Shown here piece by piece: positions 32,957-41,088 of a stretch of 64,000 nt of DNA. This DNA comes from Mycolicibacterium thermoresistibile. GTDB taxonomy: Bacteria; Actinomycetota; Actinomycetes; Mycobacteriales; Mycobacteriaceae. A model generated the notes under the pieces. It was not told where the DNA came from. It worked only from the letters and a program-made list of their open reading frames with translations, and did not search any database. A program made the position numbers and the translations under genes. Location of the stretch: positions 1,364,001-1,428,000 of the forward strand of contig NZ_LT906483.1 in NCBI RefSeq assembly GCF_900187065.1, written 5' to 3'. Every line of letters starts with the position of its first letter. The stretch's first letter is position 1.

Positions 32957-32972
32957 GAGAAGCTATATTCTC
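32957..32972. promoter_or_regulatory. Inverted-repeat operator, island motif copy 11
   Basis: GAGAAGCTATATTCTC, flanked by T and A to give a longer dyad (TGAGAA-N6-TTCTCA). It is in the 79-bp divergent region between the crotonase (start 32920) and the amidohydrolase (start 33000) and overlaps a TATATT -10-like box for the rightward operon. Confidence 0.68.
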
Positions 32973-32999
32973 ATAAGGCCCTGCCGAAGGAGACGCGAC

Positions 33000-34193
33000 G
33001 TGACAGCACCAGCTCTGGAGATCTGGGACGCCGACAACCACCTCTACGAACCCACCGACGCCTACACCCGCCACCTGCCCAAGCAGTATCGCGGCGCGAT
33101 CCAGTGGATTCAGGTGGACGGGCTGACCAAGCTGATGATCAAGGGCCGGCTCACCGACACCATCCCGAACCCGACCTACGAGGTGGTGGCCTCACCCGGC
33201 GCGTGGGCCGACTACTTCCGCGGCATCAACCCCGAGGGCAAGAGCCTGCGCGAGCTGGCCAACCCGATCCGCTGCCCGGAGGAGTTCCGCCACGCCGAGC
33301 AGCGCCTGCGGCTGCTGGACGCCCAGGGCATCCAGGCCTGCGTGATGTTCCCGACCACCGGCGGCATGCTCGAGGAGCGGATGCTCGACGACATCGAGCT
33401 CACCCACGCCGTCGTGCACGCCTACAACGAATGGCTGCTCGAGGAGTGGACCTTCGACTACGCGGGCCGCATCTTCGCCACCCCGGTCATCACGCTGCCC
33501 GACGTCGACAAAGCCGTCGCCGAACTGAACTGGTGCGTGGAGAACGGCGCCCGCGCGGTGCTGGTCAACCCGCGCCCGGTGGCCACGATCACCGGTCACA
33601 CCACGTCGATGGGCCAGCCCTATTTCGATCCGTTCTGGCACCGCGTCGAACAGCTCGGCATCCCGGTGCTCATGCACGCCTGCGACTCCGGCTACGACCG
33701 CTACAGCCGTGACTGGGAGGGCAAGGGCGGCGAGTACACCCCGTTCAAACCCGACGCGTTCCGCACCATCGTCTACGAGGACGCCCGGTCCATCCTCGAC
33801 ACCTGCGCCGCGCTGGTCGCCCACGGCGTGTTCACCCGCCATCCCGGCGTGCGGGTCGGAGTCGTCGAGAACGGCGGCGCCTGGGTGCCGCGCCTGATCG
33901 ACCTGTTCGAGCGGGTGTACAAGAAGATGCCGAACGAGTTCGGCGCACACCCGGTCGAACAGTTCCGGGAACACGTGTGGGTCAATCCGTTCCACGAGGA
34001 GGACCTGTCCGGGCTGATCGATCTGATCGGCGCCGACCGGGTGCTGTTCGGCTCGGACTTCCCGCATCCGGAGGGTCTGGCCGAACCGGCGAAGCTGACT
34101 CCCGAGATCGCCGAACTGCCCGAACCCACCATCGAAGCGGTGATGGGCGGAAATCTGCGCGAGCTGCTCACGGCGGTGCCCCATGGCCGCTGA
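33000..34193 (+). CDS. Amidohydrolase-2 family metal-dependent hydrolase/decarboxylase (paralogue 4)
   Basis: 397 residues, the closest paralogue of the 2008 gene (shared TIPNPTYE/MIPNPTFE, RIFATPVITLP, HPVEQF/HPVEVF). Metal-site motifs: IWDADNHLYEPTDAY, MHACDSGYDRYS, GSDFPHPEGLAEP. GTG 33000 follows AAGGAG with 7-base spacing. It heads the operon with a DapB-like oxidoreductase and a nitroreductase. A ring-opening C-C hydrolase or decarboxylase role is plausible but not shown. Confidence 0.85.
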   Translation: MTAPALEIWDADNHLYEPTDAYTRHLPKQYRGAIQWIQVDGLTKLMIKGRLTDTIPNPTYEVVASPGAWADYFRGINPEGKSLRELANPIRCPEEFRHAEQRLRLLDAQGIQACVMFPTTGGMLEERMLDDIELTHAVVHAYNEWLLEEWTFDYAGRIFATPVITLPDVDKAVAELNWCVENGARAVLVNPRPVATITGHTTSMGQPYFDPFWHRVEQLGIPVLMHACDSGYDRYSRDWEGKGGEYTPFKPDAFRTIVYEDARSILDTCAALVAHGVFTRHPGVRVGVVENGGAWVPRLIDLFERVYKKMPNEFGAHPVEQFREHVWVNPFHEEDLSGLIDLIGADRVLFGSDFPHPEGLAEPAKLTPEIAELPEPTIEAVMGGNLRELLTAVPHGR

Positions 34194-34212
34194 AACAACC
34201 GATCGGACGGCC

Positions 34213-35322
34213 ATGAGCGCACAGCGGACGTTCCGAGTGATCCTGTGGGGCCCCGGTCAGGTCGGGGTCGGCGCCCTGCGGGCGGTGATCGCCCACCCCG
34301 GTCTGGAGCTCGTCGGACTCGTCGTGCACAGTCCGGCCAAACACGGCAAGGACGCCGGCGCCCTGTGCGGTATGCCGGAGACCGGCATCCTCGCGACGAA
34401 CGACATCGATGCCGCCCTGGCGGTCGACGCCGACGTGGTGGCCTACTTCGCCTCCGGGGATTACCGGTACCGGGAGGCGGCCGAGGACATCGCCCGCTGT
34501 CTGCGGGCCGGCAAGAACGTCGTCACCACGTCACTGGTGCCGCTCTGCTATCCACCGGCAGCCGACGCCGAGACGGTGGACCTCATCGAGGCCGCGTGTG
34601 CGGAGGGGCGGACCACCTTCTTCAACAGCGGTGTCGATCCCGGCTGGGCCAACGACCTGATGGCGTTGACCATGACCGGTTTCAGCAGCCGCGTCGACAC
34701 CATCACGATGCTCGAGATCCTCGACTACGCGCCGATAAACCAGCCCGAGATCATGTTCGACTTCATGGGTTTCGGGCATCCGCCGGAGCACCCCGCGCCG
34801 TTGTTCGACCCGGAACGGCTGGCCGCGCTGTGGGCGCCGACGGTGCATCTGGTCGCCGACGGTGTGGGTCTGCCGCTGGACCGGGTCGAGACCACCATCG
34901 ACAAGTGGCTGGCCACCGAGCGGTACCGGGTGGCCTCCGGTTGGATCGAGCCCGGCACGATGGGCGGGATGCGGTTCAAGCTCGCCGGCATCGTCGATGG
35001 TGAGCCCAGGGTGGTGCTCGAGCACATCACCCGGATGGGCGAGCACTCCGCGCCGGACTGGCCGCGGCATCCGTCGCCGCACGGCGGGTACCGGGTGGTC
35101 GTCGACGGGCTGCCGACCTACACCGTCGACATCGAGATGCACGGGCGGGGCAACAACATGCGCGGTCTGACCTATGCGACGGTGATGCGGGAACTCAACG
35201 CGATCCCGGCCGTCGTCGCCGCGCCTCCGGGGCTGCTGTCCACCCTCGACCTACCGCTGGTGACGGGTCCGGTCCGCGGCGGTCGGTGGACCGGCACGCT
35301 GCCGCCGACGACCCGGCGATGA
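34213..35322 (+). CDS. DapB-like NAD(P)-dependent oxidoreductase (amine-dehydrogenase-like)
   Basis: 369 residues. N-terminal Rossmann fold with VILWGPGQVGVGALRAV and a dihydrodipicolinate-reductase-like arrangement: GKDAGALCGMPETGILAT, a long mixed C-terminal domain with FFNSGVDPGWANDLMAL and GWIEPGTMGGMRF. The family is annotated as dihydrodipicolinate reductase or 2,4-diaminopentanoate/NAD(P)H-dependent amine dehydrogenase-like, with members of unknown function common in mycobacterial catabolic clusters. ATG 34213 is chosen for the GGACGG upstream; ATG 34183 would overlap the amidohydrolase by 11 bp. A true lysine-pathway role is unlikely in this context. Confidence 0.78.
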   Translation: MSAQRTFRVILWGPGQVGVGALRAVIAHPGLELVGLVVHSPAKHGKDAGALCGMPETGILATNDIDAALAVDADVVAYFASGDYRYREAAEDIARCLRAGKNVVTTSLVPLCYPPAADAETVDLIEAACAEGRTTFFNSGVDPGWANDLMALTMTGFSSRVDTITMLEILDYAPINQPEIMFDFMGFGHPPEHPAPLFDPERLAALWAPTVHLVADGVGLPLDRVETTIDKWLATERYRVASGWIEPGTMGGMRFKLAGIVDGEPRVVLEHITRMGEHSAPDWPRHPSPHGGYRVVVDGLPTYTVDIEMHGRGNNMRGLTYATVMRELNAIPAVVAAPPGLLSTLDLPLVTGPVRGGRWTGTLPPTTRR

Positions 35323-35954
35323 CCTCGCCGGACCTGTGGACGGTGCTGCGCACCGCCTCGGCGGTGCGCAGGTACCGGGACGAGCCCGTCGACGACGTCG
35401 TCGTCGAGAGATGTCTGCGGGCCGCGAGCTGGGCGCCGTCCGGAGGCAATCAGCAGCCGTGGCGGTTCGTGGTGCTGAGGTCGCCCGAGGTGCGCGCGGT
35501 GATCACCGCCGCCGCGCGGCGCACCTGGGACGTGATGGCCGACTTCTACGGATTCGACAAACCGGGCACCGCAGATGACCCGAAATCACGTGTGCTGGGG
35601 GCGATGTACGAGCACATGCAGGTGGGTGGCGGTGCCCCGGTGTGTGTGCTGTTCTGCCTGCGGCCCCAGCGCGGTGCGTCCGATCTGCAGCAGGGCGGCT
35701 CGATCTTCCCCGCCGTGCAGAATTTCCTGCTCGCGGCCCGCGCTCAGGGGCTCGGCGCCGCGATCACGCTGTGGCACGATGCGTGTGAATCCGAATTGCG
35801 TTCGTTGGTGGGCATTCCCGACGATTGGCGAATCGCCACACTGGTCACGGCGGGATGGCCCCGGGGCGGACACCACCCGGTGCGCCGTAAGCCGGTGTGC
35901 GAGGTCGCCGCGGTGGACCGGTGGGATCAGGCGTGGGTCAGTCGAATGCGATGA
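35319..35954 (+). CDS. Nitroreductase-family flavoprotein
   Basis: 211 residues. SAVRRYRDEPV near the N-terminus contacts the FMN phosphate; RAASWAPSGGNQQPWRFVVL is the classic nitroreductase signature; GGSIFPAVQNFLLAARAQGLG lines the flavin in the dimer. It may reduce or oxidise an enone, quinone or acyl-CoA-bound ring rather than a nitro group. ATG 35319 overlaps the preceding stop (ATGA). The 3' end overlaps the convergent alcohol dehydrogenase by 17 bp. Confidence 0.87.
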   Translation: MTSPDLWTVLRTASAVRRYRDEPVDDVVVERCLRAASWAPSGGNQQPWRFVVLRSPEVRAVITAAARRTWDVMADFYGFDKPGTADDPKSRVLGAMYEHMQVGGGAPVCVLFCLRPQRGASDLQQGGSIFPAVQNFLLAARAQGLGAAITLWHDACESELRSLVGIPDDWRIATLVTAGWPRGGHHPVRRKPVCEVAAVDRWDQAWVSRMR

Positions 35955-37113
35955 CGCCGCGGATGTTCTTGCCCGCGCGCAGGTCCCGCATCGCCTCGTT
36001 GATGTCGTCGAGCTTGTAGCGGTTCGTGATGAGCTCGTCCAGTTTGAGCGTGCCCGCCTCGTACATCGACAGCAGTTTCGGCATGGCGTCCCGGGGGTTC
36101 ATCTCCCCGTAGAGCACACCCTTGAGCGTCTTGCACGAGCTGACCATGTCGGGCAGGCTCAACGGCACGTTCAGGTCGGACACCTTCGCCATCCCGGTGA
36201 GCACGCAGGTGCCGCCCTTGCGAAGCAGCATCATGGCCGCCATCACCATGTCGGGCGGAACGACGCCCGGGGTGAGCACCACCCGGTCGGCCATCACCCC
36301 CCAGGTGATGTCCTTGACCAGGTCCAGGGCGGCGCCGATGTCCGCGACGGCGTGTGTGGCGCCGAAGGTCGGCGCGATCTCGCGCTTGAACTCCACCGGA
36401 TCCACCGCGACGATGTGCTTGGCGCCGGCGGTTCTCGCGCCCTGCACGGCGTTCATGCCGATACCGCCCACCCCCACCACCACGACGGTGTCGCCGGGCT
36501 GGGTGCCCGCGGCCACCGACCCGGAACCGAAACCGGTGGTGACGCCGCAGGACACCAGCGAGGCTGCGGCCAGCGGAATCCAGTCGTGCACCTTGACCAG
36601 CGAACGTTCCGAGGCGACCACGTACTCGGCGAACGTGCCCACCTGCATCATCGCCATCAGATCCCGGTCACCGTCCGGGTCGGGCAGGTGCCGTCGCGCG
36701 GTGCCGTCCGTGGTCATCCTCTTGCTGTACAGATCGGCGCCGACATCGCAGAGGTAGGTGTGGCCGGAGGCGCACCAGCGGCAACTCCCGCATGCGGGAA
36801 GGAATGAGACCGCCACGTGGTCACCGGGTTTGAGGGTTCGGACCTCGGGTCCCACGTCCTCGACCACCCCCGCGCCCTCATGGCCGCCGAGCATCGGAAA
36901 CCATTCGGGAACCGGCACGCCGGAGGCCCGCATCATCTCCTCCATCTCCTTGCTCGGCACGCTGTCACCGGTGTAGAAGTGCTCGTCGGAGTGGCAGATC
37001 CCGGCATAGGCCATCTTCACCAGGACCTCGCCGGCGCGTGGCGGGTCCAACTCGATCTCGGTGACCTCCCAGTCGACCCCGACACCACGCAGCACCGCGG
37101 CCTTGGTTCTCAT
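35938..37113 (-). CDS. NDMA-dependent zinc alcohol dehydrogenase (mycofactocin-associated type)
   Basis: 391 residues, zinc MDR family. Catalytic zinc ligands appear as GICHSDEH (Cys) and LGGHEGAGVV (His-Glu); the structural zinc is bound by ACGSCRWCASGHTYLC. The Rossmann motif is GVGGIGMNAVQGA. Features such as the SKRMTTDGTARRH segment match the actinobacterial NDMA-dependent group, whose members hold NAD tightly and pass electrons to mycofactocin. ATG 37113 has GAGGAG upstream. It follows the SDR by 10 bases in one operon. Oxidation of a primary or secondary alcohol of the pathway is likely. Confidence 0.88.
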   Translation of the reverse strand: MRTKAAVLRGVGVDWEVTEIELDPPRAGEVLVKMAYAGICHSDEHFYTGDSVPSKEMEEMMRASGVPVPEWFPMLGGHEGAGVVEDVGPEVRTLKPGDHVAVSFLPACGSCRWCASGHTYLCDVGADLYSKRMTTDGTARRHLPDPDGDRDLMAMMQVGTFAEYVVASERSLVKVHDWIPLAAASLVSCGVTTGFGSGSVAAGTQPGDTVVVVGVGGIGMNAVQGARTAGAKHIVAVDPVEFKREIAPTFGATHAVADIGAALDLVKDITWGVMADRVVLTPGVVPPDMVMAAMMLLRKGGTCVLTGMAKVSDLNVPLSLPDMVSSCKTLKGVLYGEMNPRDAMPKLLSMYEAGTLKLDELITNRYKLDDINEAMRDLRAGKNIRGVIAFD

Positions 37114-37123
37114 CGGCAACTCC

Positions 37124-37909
37124 TCATCTCAGGTCGTCCACCGCGCTCGACGGTCGCGGCGCGAGTGTCAGGTGGGGGATGAAACTGCTCTTGCCGCAAC
37201 GGAGGATCGCGTCGACGGTCTGCACCAGATGGTCGGCCTCCACCAGGCCGCCCTGCATGTAGCCGTGCTCCATCCAGAAGTTCACCGCGTCGTCGAACGC
37301 CGCCGGGTCCCAGGACTTGTTGAACTCGGTCTGGGAATCTCCGGTGCCGCCGAGACTGTCGCCGACGGCGAGGCGGGTGAAACCGATCTCGGGATGTTCG
37401 ACCCGCCATGCCTCGACCAACTTGTCCAGCGCGGCCTTGGTGACGGCGTAGGAACCCAGGCGGGGCCAGGGTGTGGTGTACGACGCGCTGAGCGAGGACA
37501 GGTAGACCGCCGATCCGCCGGCCGCGCTCAGATGGGGTGCGGCCGCGGCGGTGATCAGCGCCGCGCCGGTGACGTTGGTGGCGAACAACTGCGCCCACTG
37601 ATCGGCGGTCATCTCGACCAGCGGGGACAGGATGCCCATGCCGGTGGTGTAGACCAGCGCGTCGAGCCGGCCGAGCGCATCGACGACCTCCGACATCGCC
37701 CGTCGACAGGACCCTTGGTCGGTGACATCGCACACCACCGGTACCGCACCGTTACCGGCTTCGCGCGCGGCGTCGGCCAGCCGCTCGCGTCGCCGGGCCA
37801 ACATGGCCACCTGTGCCCCGCGCTCGGACAGCCCGACCCCGATGCAGCGGCCGAGCCCGGCCGACGCACCGACGACCGCGACCCGCAGTGGCCGGTCAGG
37901 TTCGGACAT
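37124..37909 (-). CDS. Short-chain dehydrogenase/reductase
   Basis: 261 residues. VVGASAGLGRCIGVGLSERG is the cofactor loop, VYLSSLSASYT holds the catalytic Ser and GSYAVTKAALD the Tyr-x3-Lys. It shares the variant Thr-Thr in VYTTGMGI (in place of the usual NNAG) with the SDR at 41031 (VFTTATVP), so the two are related. Arg-Arg after the second strand suggests NADP(H). ATG 37909 has GGAGG 11 bases upstream. First gene of the operon with the NDMA-type alcohol dehydrogenase. Confidence 0.85.
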   Translation of the reverse strand: MSEPDRPLRVAVVGASAGLGRCIGVGLSERGAQVAMLARRRERLADAAREAGNGAVPVVCDVTDQGSCRRAMSEVVDALGRLDALVYTTGMGILSPLVEMTADQWAQLFATNVTGAALITAAAAPHLSAAGGSAVYLSSLSASYTTPWPRLGSYAVTKAALDKLVEAWRVEHPEIGFTRLAVGDSLGGTGDSQTEFNKSWDPAAFDDAVNFWMEHGYMQGGLVEADHLVQTVDAILRCGKSSFIPHLTLAPRPSSAVDDLR

Positions 37910-37982
37910 GGCGGAGCGCCTCCTGTCGATCCACGGTGAGAGTGACGTTAGCAGGAATCGGTGAATCAACCTTTCCATTTTC

Positions 37983-37998
37983 GGAAACGAATGTTTCC
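37983..37998. promoter_or_regulatory. Inverted-repeat operator, island motif copy 12
   Basis: GGAAACGAATGTTTCC, perfect arms extended by C/G on each side, about 75 bases upstream of the SDR start at 37909. It has the same 6-4-6 spacing as the other copies, with GGAAAC as the half site. Confidence 0.55.
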
Positions 37999-38005
37999 GG
38001 TGCGC

Positions 38006-38632
38006 TCAACGCGAACGGCTGCGCCGGCGGGTGAGGGCGTTCAGCAGGGTGTCCAACACGGCCTCCGCATCGGACCGGGCCCGCTCCGGGTCGGTCGAGT
38101 GGGCGATGAGCAGCGAGGCCTCCTCGACGGCCGACACGAGCATGTGGGTGAGCGCGGTGACCGGTTGCTCCTCGATGCTTCCGTCCGCGATCGCGCGACG
38201 CAGGATCTGCTGAATCATCGCCAGGCTGCTGCGCTCTTCGATCGATCGCAATGTCTGCCAGCCCAGCACGACCGGCCCGTCGATGAGGATGATGCGTTGC
38301 ACCTCCGGTTCCGCGGCGGCGTCGAGGAAGCCGTGCAGACCCCGGGTGAGGCGTTCCCAGGAATCGCTGCCCTCGGGCGGTGAGGCGATCGAGCGCAGGG
38401 TCAGATCCTGCTCCACATCCTCGAACACGGCGCGGAACAACGCCGCCTTGTCGGGGAAGTGGTGGTAGAAGGCGCCGCGGGTGCCGACCCCGGACCGTTC
38501 TACGAGGTCGCCCACGCTGGTGTGGAAATAGCCGGGGTCGACGAACAGGGCCCGGCCGGCGTCGATGAGGTCGCGTCGGGTCTGATCGCCGCGGGCGCGC
38601 CGGTCCTCGACTCGGCCGCCACGTTTCGACAT
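38006..38632 (-). CDS. TetR-family regulator (second)
   Basis: 208 residues. HTH at about residues 38-62 (TSVGDLVERSGVGTRGAFYH, followed by HFPDKAALFRAVFEDVE). ATG 38632 is assigned as the start; an in-frame ATG at 38656 would put the start inside the candidate operator. It is divergent from the PBP-like gene at 38673, and an inverted repeat of a different type (38646-38668) separates them. It probably controls the PBP-like/P450 operon and itself, apart from the island-wide motif. Confidence 0.86.
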   Translation of the reverse strand: MSKRGGRVEDRRARGDQTRRDLIDAGRALFVDPGYFHTSVGDLVERSGVGTRGAFYHHFPDKAALFRAVFEDVEQDLTLRSIASPPEGSDSWERLTRGLHGFLDAAAEPEVQRIILIDGPVVLGWQTLRSIEERSSLAMIQQILRRAIADGSIEEQPVTALTHMLVSAVEEASLLIAHSTDPERARSDAEAVLDTLLNALTRRRSRSR

Positions 38633-38645
38633 AGCGGTGATCCTA

Positions 38646-38668
38646 GCAACATTCATGATGTAGGTTGC
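38646..38668. promoter_or_regulatory. Candidate operator of the second TetR
   Basis: GCAACATTCAT and, on the other strand, GCAACCTACAT form an imperfect 11-bp inverted repeat (9 of 11 matching) in the 40-bp divergent gap. A TAGGTT -10-like box at 38661-38666 lies 6 bases before the ATG at 38673, suggesting a leaderless transcript blocked by the bound regulator. Confidence 0.5.
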
Positions 38669-38672
38669 GCGT

Positions 38673-39818
38673 ATGGCAGCAGGAGGTACGCGCGCATACG
38701 GATCCGTGGCGCCTCTGAAAGTGGGTCTGCTCAACGACTATCCGACCCGGGCCGCATCCGAGGACAACACGGTGGACGCCCTGCGGCTGGTCGTGGACGA
38801 AGCCGTCGACGCGGGGGTGCTGGACCGGCCGGTCGAGTTCGTCCGCCGCGATGTCATCGGCCTGCCCAACGGTGAGTACAAGGCGGTCCAGCGGGCCTTC
38901 GACGAACTCGTCGAGGCGGGGTGCCTGGTGATCTTCGGGCCGTATGTCTCGGACAACGCGGTGCCGCTGTGCGCACATGTGGAGCGCACCGCGGAGGTGC
39001 CCATCATCGTGTTGTCGGGGTCGGAGGGCGCGTTGGGGGAGTGGTGCTTCGCGCTGAACAACGGTTCGATGCCGGAGGAGCCGCGGATGCTGGCCGCGAT
39101 CCTGCGCGGGGACGGGCACCGGCGGATCGGGATCGCGTGGGAGTCCTCGCTGATCGGCAAGGAGTACCTGGGGTACGCCGAGCGGGCCTACGCGGAAGCG
39201 GGTCTGGATCTGGTGGCCACGGTGCCCATACCCCAGGTGGAGGCCGGCAAGGCGGCCGCCGTGGCGGCGCTGCGGGAGGCCGATCCCCAGGCCGTGGTGC
39301 ACGTCGGCTTCGGGCACGGACTGTGGGGATTCAACGACGCGCTGAGGGCCGCCGGGTGGGATCCGCCCCGCTACACCACGACCGCGTTCGAGATGGCCCA
39401 CATCGACGACGAGTGGATGCGCCAACTCGCCGGGTGGATCGGGCTGGACAGTTACGACGAGCGCAACCCGGTGGGGCAGGCCTTCCTCGACCGTTTCGAG
39501 GCTCGATACGGCCGCCGTCCGGCCTATTTCATGCCGTGCCTGTGCCATGACGTGGCGACCGTGATCGTGCGCGGGCTGGCCGGTGCCCGCCCGCTGACCG
39601 GGGCCGGGGTCAGAGAGGCCATCGAGGACATCAAGTTCGTGCCCAGCGCGAGTGGGGCGCCCGGGACCTGTCTGCGATTCGGTCGCCACATCCGGCAGGG
39701 CTGGATGGGGGTGGACTACCTCGTCGCGCGCCGGGTGTTGCCCGACGCCAGCGCTCACGTGTTTCATGCCGCGCCGAGCCGGTACATCTCATTGATCGGC
39801 CGGTCGTTCGCCGGCTAG
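38673..39818 (+). CDS. Periplasmic-binding-protein-like (Peripla_BP_6/LivJ type) protein without signal peptide
   Basis: 381 residues with the two-lobe fold of branched-chain amide-binding proteins: LKVGLLNDYPTRAASEDNTV at the first strand, CLVIFGPYVSDNAVPL, RRIGIAWESSLIGKEYLGYA and a C-terminal YGRRPAYFMPCLCHDVATVI. There is no signal peptide or lipobox at the N-terminus (MAAGGTRAYGSVAPL) and no ABC permease or ATPase gene nearby. It is probably cytoplasmic, as in AmiC-type ligand sensors. Start ATG 38673, probably leaderless. Followed 31 bases later by a P450. Confidence 0.78.
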   Translation: MAAGGTRAYGSVAPLKVGLLNDYPTRAASEDNTVDALRLVVDEAVDAGVLDRPVEFVRRDVIGLPNGEYKAVQRAFDELVEAGCLVIFGPYVSDNAVPLCAHVERTAEVPIIVLSGSEGALGEWCFALNNGSMPEEPRMLAAILRGDGHRRIGIAWESSLIGKEYLGYAERAYAEAGLDLVATVPIPQVEAGKAAAVAALREADPQAVVHVGFGHGLWGFNDALRAAGWDPPRYTTTAFEMAHIDDEWMRQLAGWIGLDSYDERNPVGQAFLDRFEARYGRRPAYFMPCLCHDVATVIVRGLAGARPLTGAGVREAIEDIKFVPSASGAPGTCLRFGRHIRQGWMGVDYLVARRVLPDASAHVFHAAPSRYISLIGRSFAG

Positions 39819-39849
39819 CGCAACAGTGCTCACTCGGGAGGAGTCGTCG

Positions 39850-41088
39850 ATGGTGGAGCCGACAGGGGTAAAGGACCCGGATCAGAGCATCCGGGAGGCA
39901 CAGGCGAGGTTCAACACCGGCATGGGCGCCGACGGCGACGCCTCGCCCTATCCGCTGTTGCGGGAACTGCGCGCGCAGGGTGCCGTGCACGCCGGCTGGC
40001 CCGAGATGGGCATGTTCGGCAACTCCGGCGACGGACCGCCCACGTTCACCGCCTACACCTTCGACACCGTCAAGGCGATCCTCACCGACAACGTGACGTT
40101 CAGCACGCGCTGTTACGCCGATGTGGTCCGGCCGCTGCAGGGGCCGACGATCCTGGAGATGCAGGAGCCCGAGCACGCCGTCTACCGCAGGCTGCACGAG
40201 TTCGCCTTCGCCCGGTCGTCGATGAAGCGCTGGGACGCCGAACTGGTCGGGCCGCTCGTGGCCAGGACCATTCGGAAGTTCAAGGATGCCAAGCGGATCG
40301 ACCTGGTGTCCGCAGTGTTCATGCCCATCCCGGTGCGGGTGATCGCCGCCCTGCTCGGGCTTCCGGAGACCGACGTCCCGGCGTTTCACCGCCTGGCCAT
40401 CGACCTCCTCGGGTTCCGTGCCGACATGGACCGCGCCCTGAAGGCATCGGCGGAGATGAAGGAGTACTTCGTCGAGATCCTGGCCGACAAGCGCCGCACG
40501 CCCGGAGACGACATGGTCTCGATCCTGGCCGGCGCCGAGATCGACGGCGCGCGTATGTCCGACGAACAGATCTACGGCTTCATGCGCAATCTGCTGCCGG
40601 CCGGAGCGGAGACCACCGCGCGCTCCACCGCGAGCCTGGCGCTGGGTCTGCTCACCCATCCCCGGCAACTGGACGCGGTGCGGGCCGACCGCAGCCTGTT
40701 GCCGCAGGCGATCGAGGAGGGGATCCGTTGGGAGACACCGCTGCTGAACTTCATGCGCGCGGTCACCCGCGACACCGAGATCGGCGGGGTGCAGGTGCCC
40801 CAGGGTGCGACGATGATGCTGAACCTGGGTAGTGCGAACCACGACGAGACCCGCTGGGACGACCCGGAGTCGTTCGACATCTTCCGGGAACGCAAACCCC
40901 ACATCGGGTTCGGGCACGGCGCGCATGTGTGCCTGGGAATGCATCTGGCGCGGCTGGAGACCACGAAGATCTTCAACGCGCTGTTCGACGAACTGCCGAA
41001 CCTGCGATTGGATCCGGATGCGCCGGAACCCTATGTGTCGGGGTTGATGTTCCGCTCGCCACCCCGGTTGGACGTGATCTGGGACTGA
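39850..41088 (+). CDS. Cytochrome P450
   Basis: 412 residues. I-helix LPAGAETTARS (residues 250-260), K-helix Glu290-Arg293 (EEGIRWE), heme loop FGHGAHVCLG with Cys361 as thiolate ligand. It is a soluble bacterial class I P450 that needs ferredoxin and reductase from elsewhere. ATG 39850 is set by GGGAGGAG 8 bases upstream. No ferredoxin gene adjoins it. The 3' end overlaps the convergent SDR by 58 bp. By context it hydroxylates the island substrate or an intermediate. Confidence 0.92.
   Translation: MVEPTGVKDPDQSIREAQARFNTGMGADGDASPYPLLRELRAQGAVHAGWPEMGMFGNSGDGPPTFTAYTFDTVKAILTDNVTFSTRCYADVVRPLQGPTILEMQEPEHAVYRRLHEFAFARSSMKRWDAELVGPLVARTIRKFKDAKRIDLVSAVFMPIPVRVIAALLGLPETDVPAFHRLAIDLLGFRADMDRALKASAEMKEYFVEILADKRRTPGDDMVSILAGAEIDGARMSDEQIYGFMRNLLPAGAETTARSTASLALGLLTHPRQLDAVRADRSLLPQAIEEGIRWETPLLNFMRAVTRDTEIGGVQVPQGATMMLNLGSANHDETRWDDPESFDIFRERKPHIGFGHGAHVCLGMHLARLETTKIFNALFDELPNLRLDPDAPEPYVSGLMFRSPPRLDVIWD

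Noticed and set aside
34213..35322. Annotation as dihydrodipicolinate reductase of lysine synthesis
   Set aside because: Much longer than DapB and placed in a catabolic operon with an amidohydrolase and a nitroreductase; only the fold is shared.
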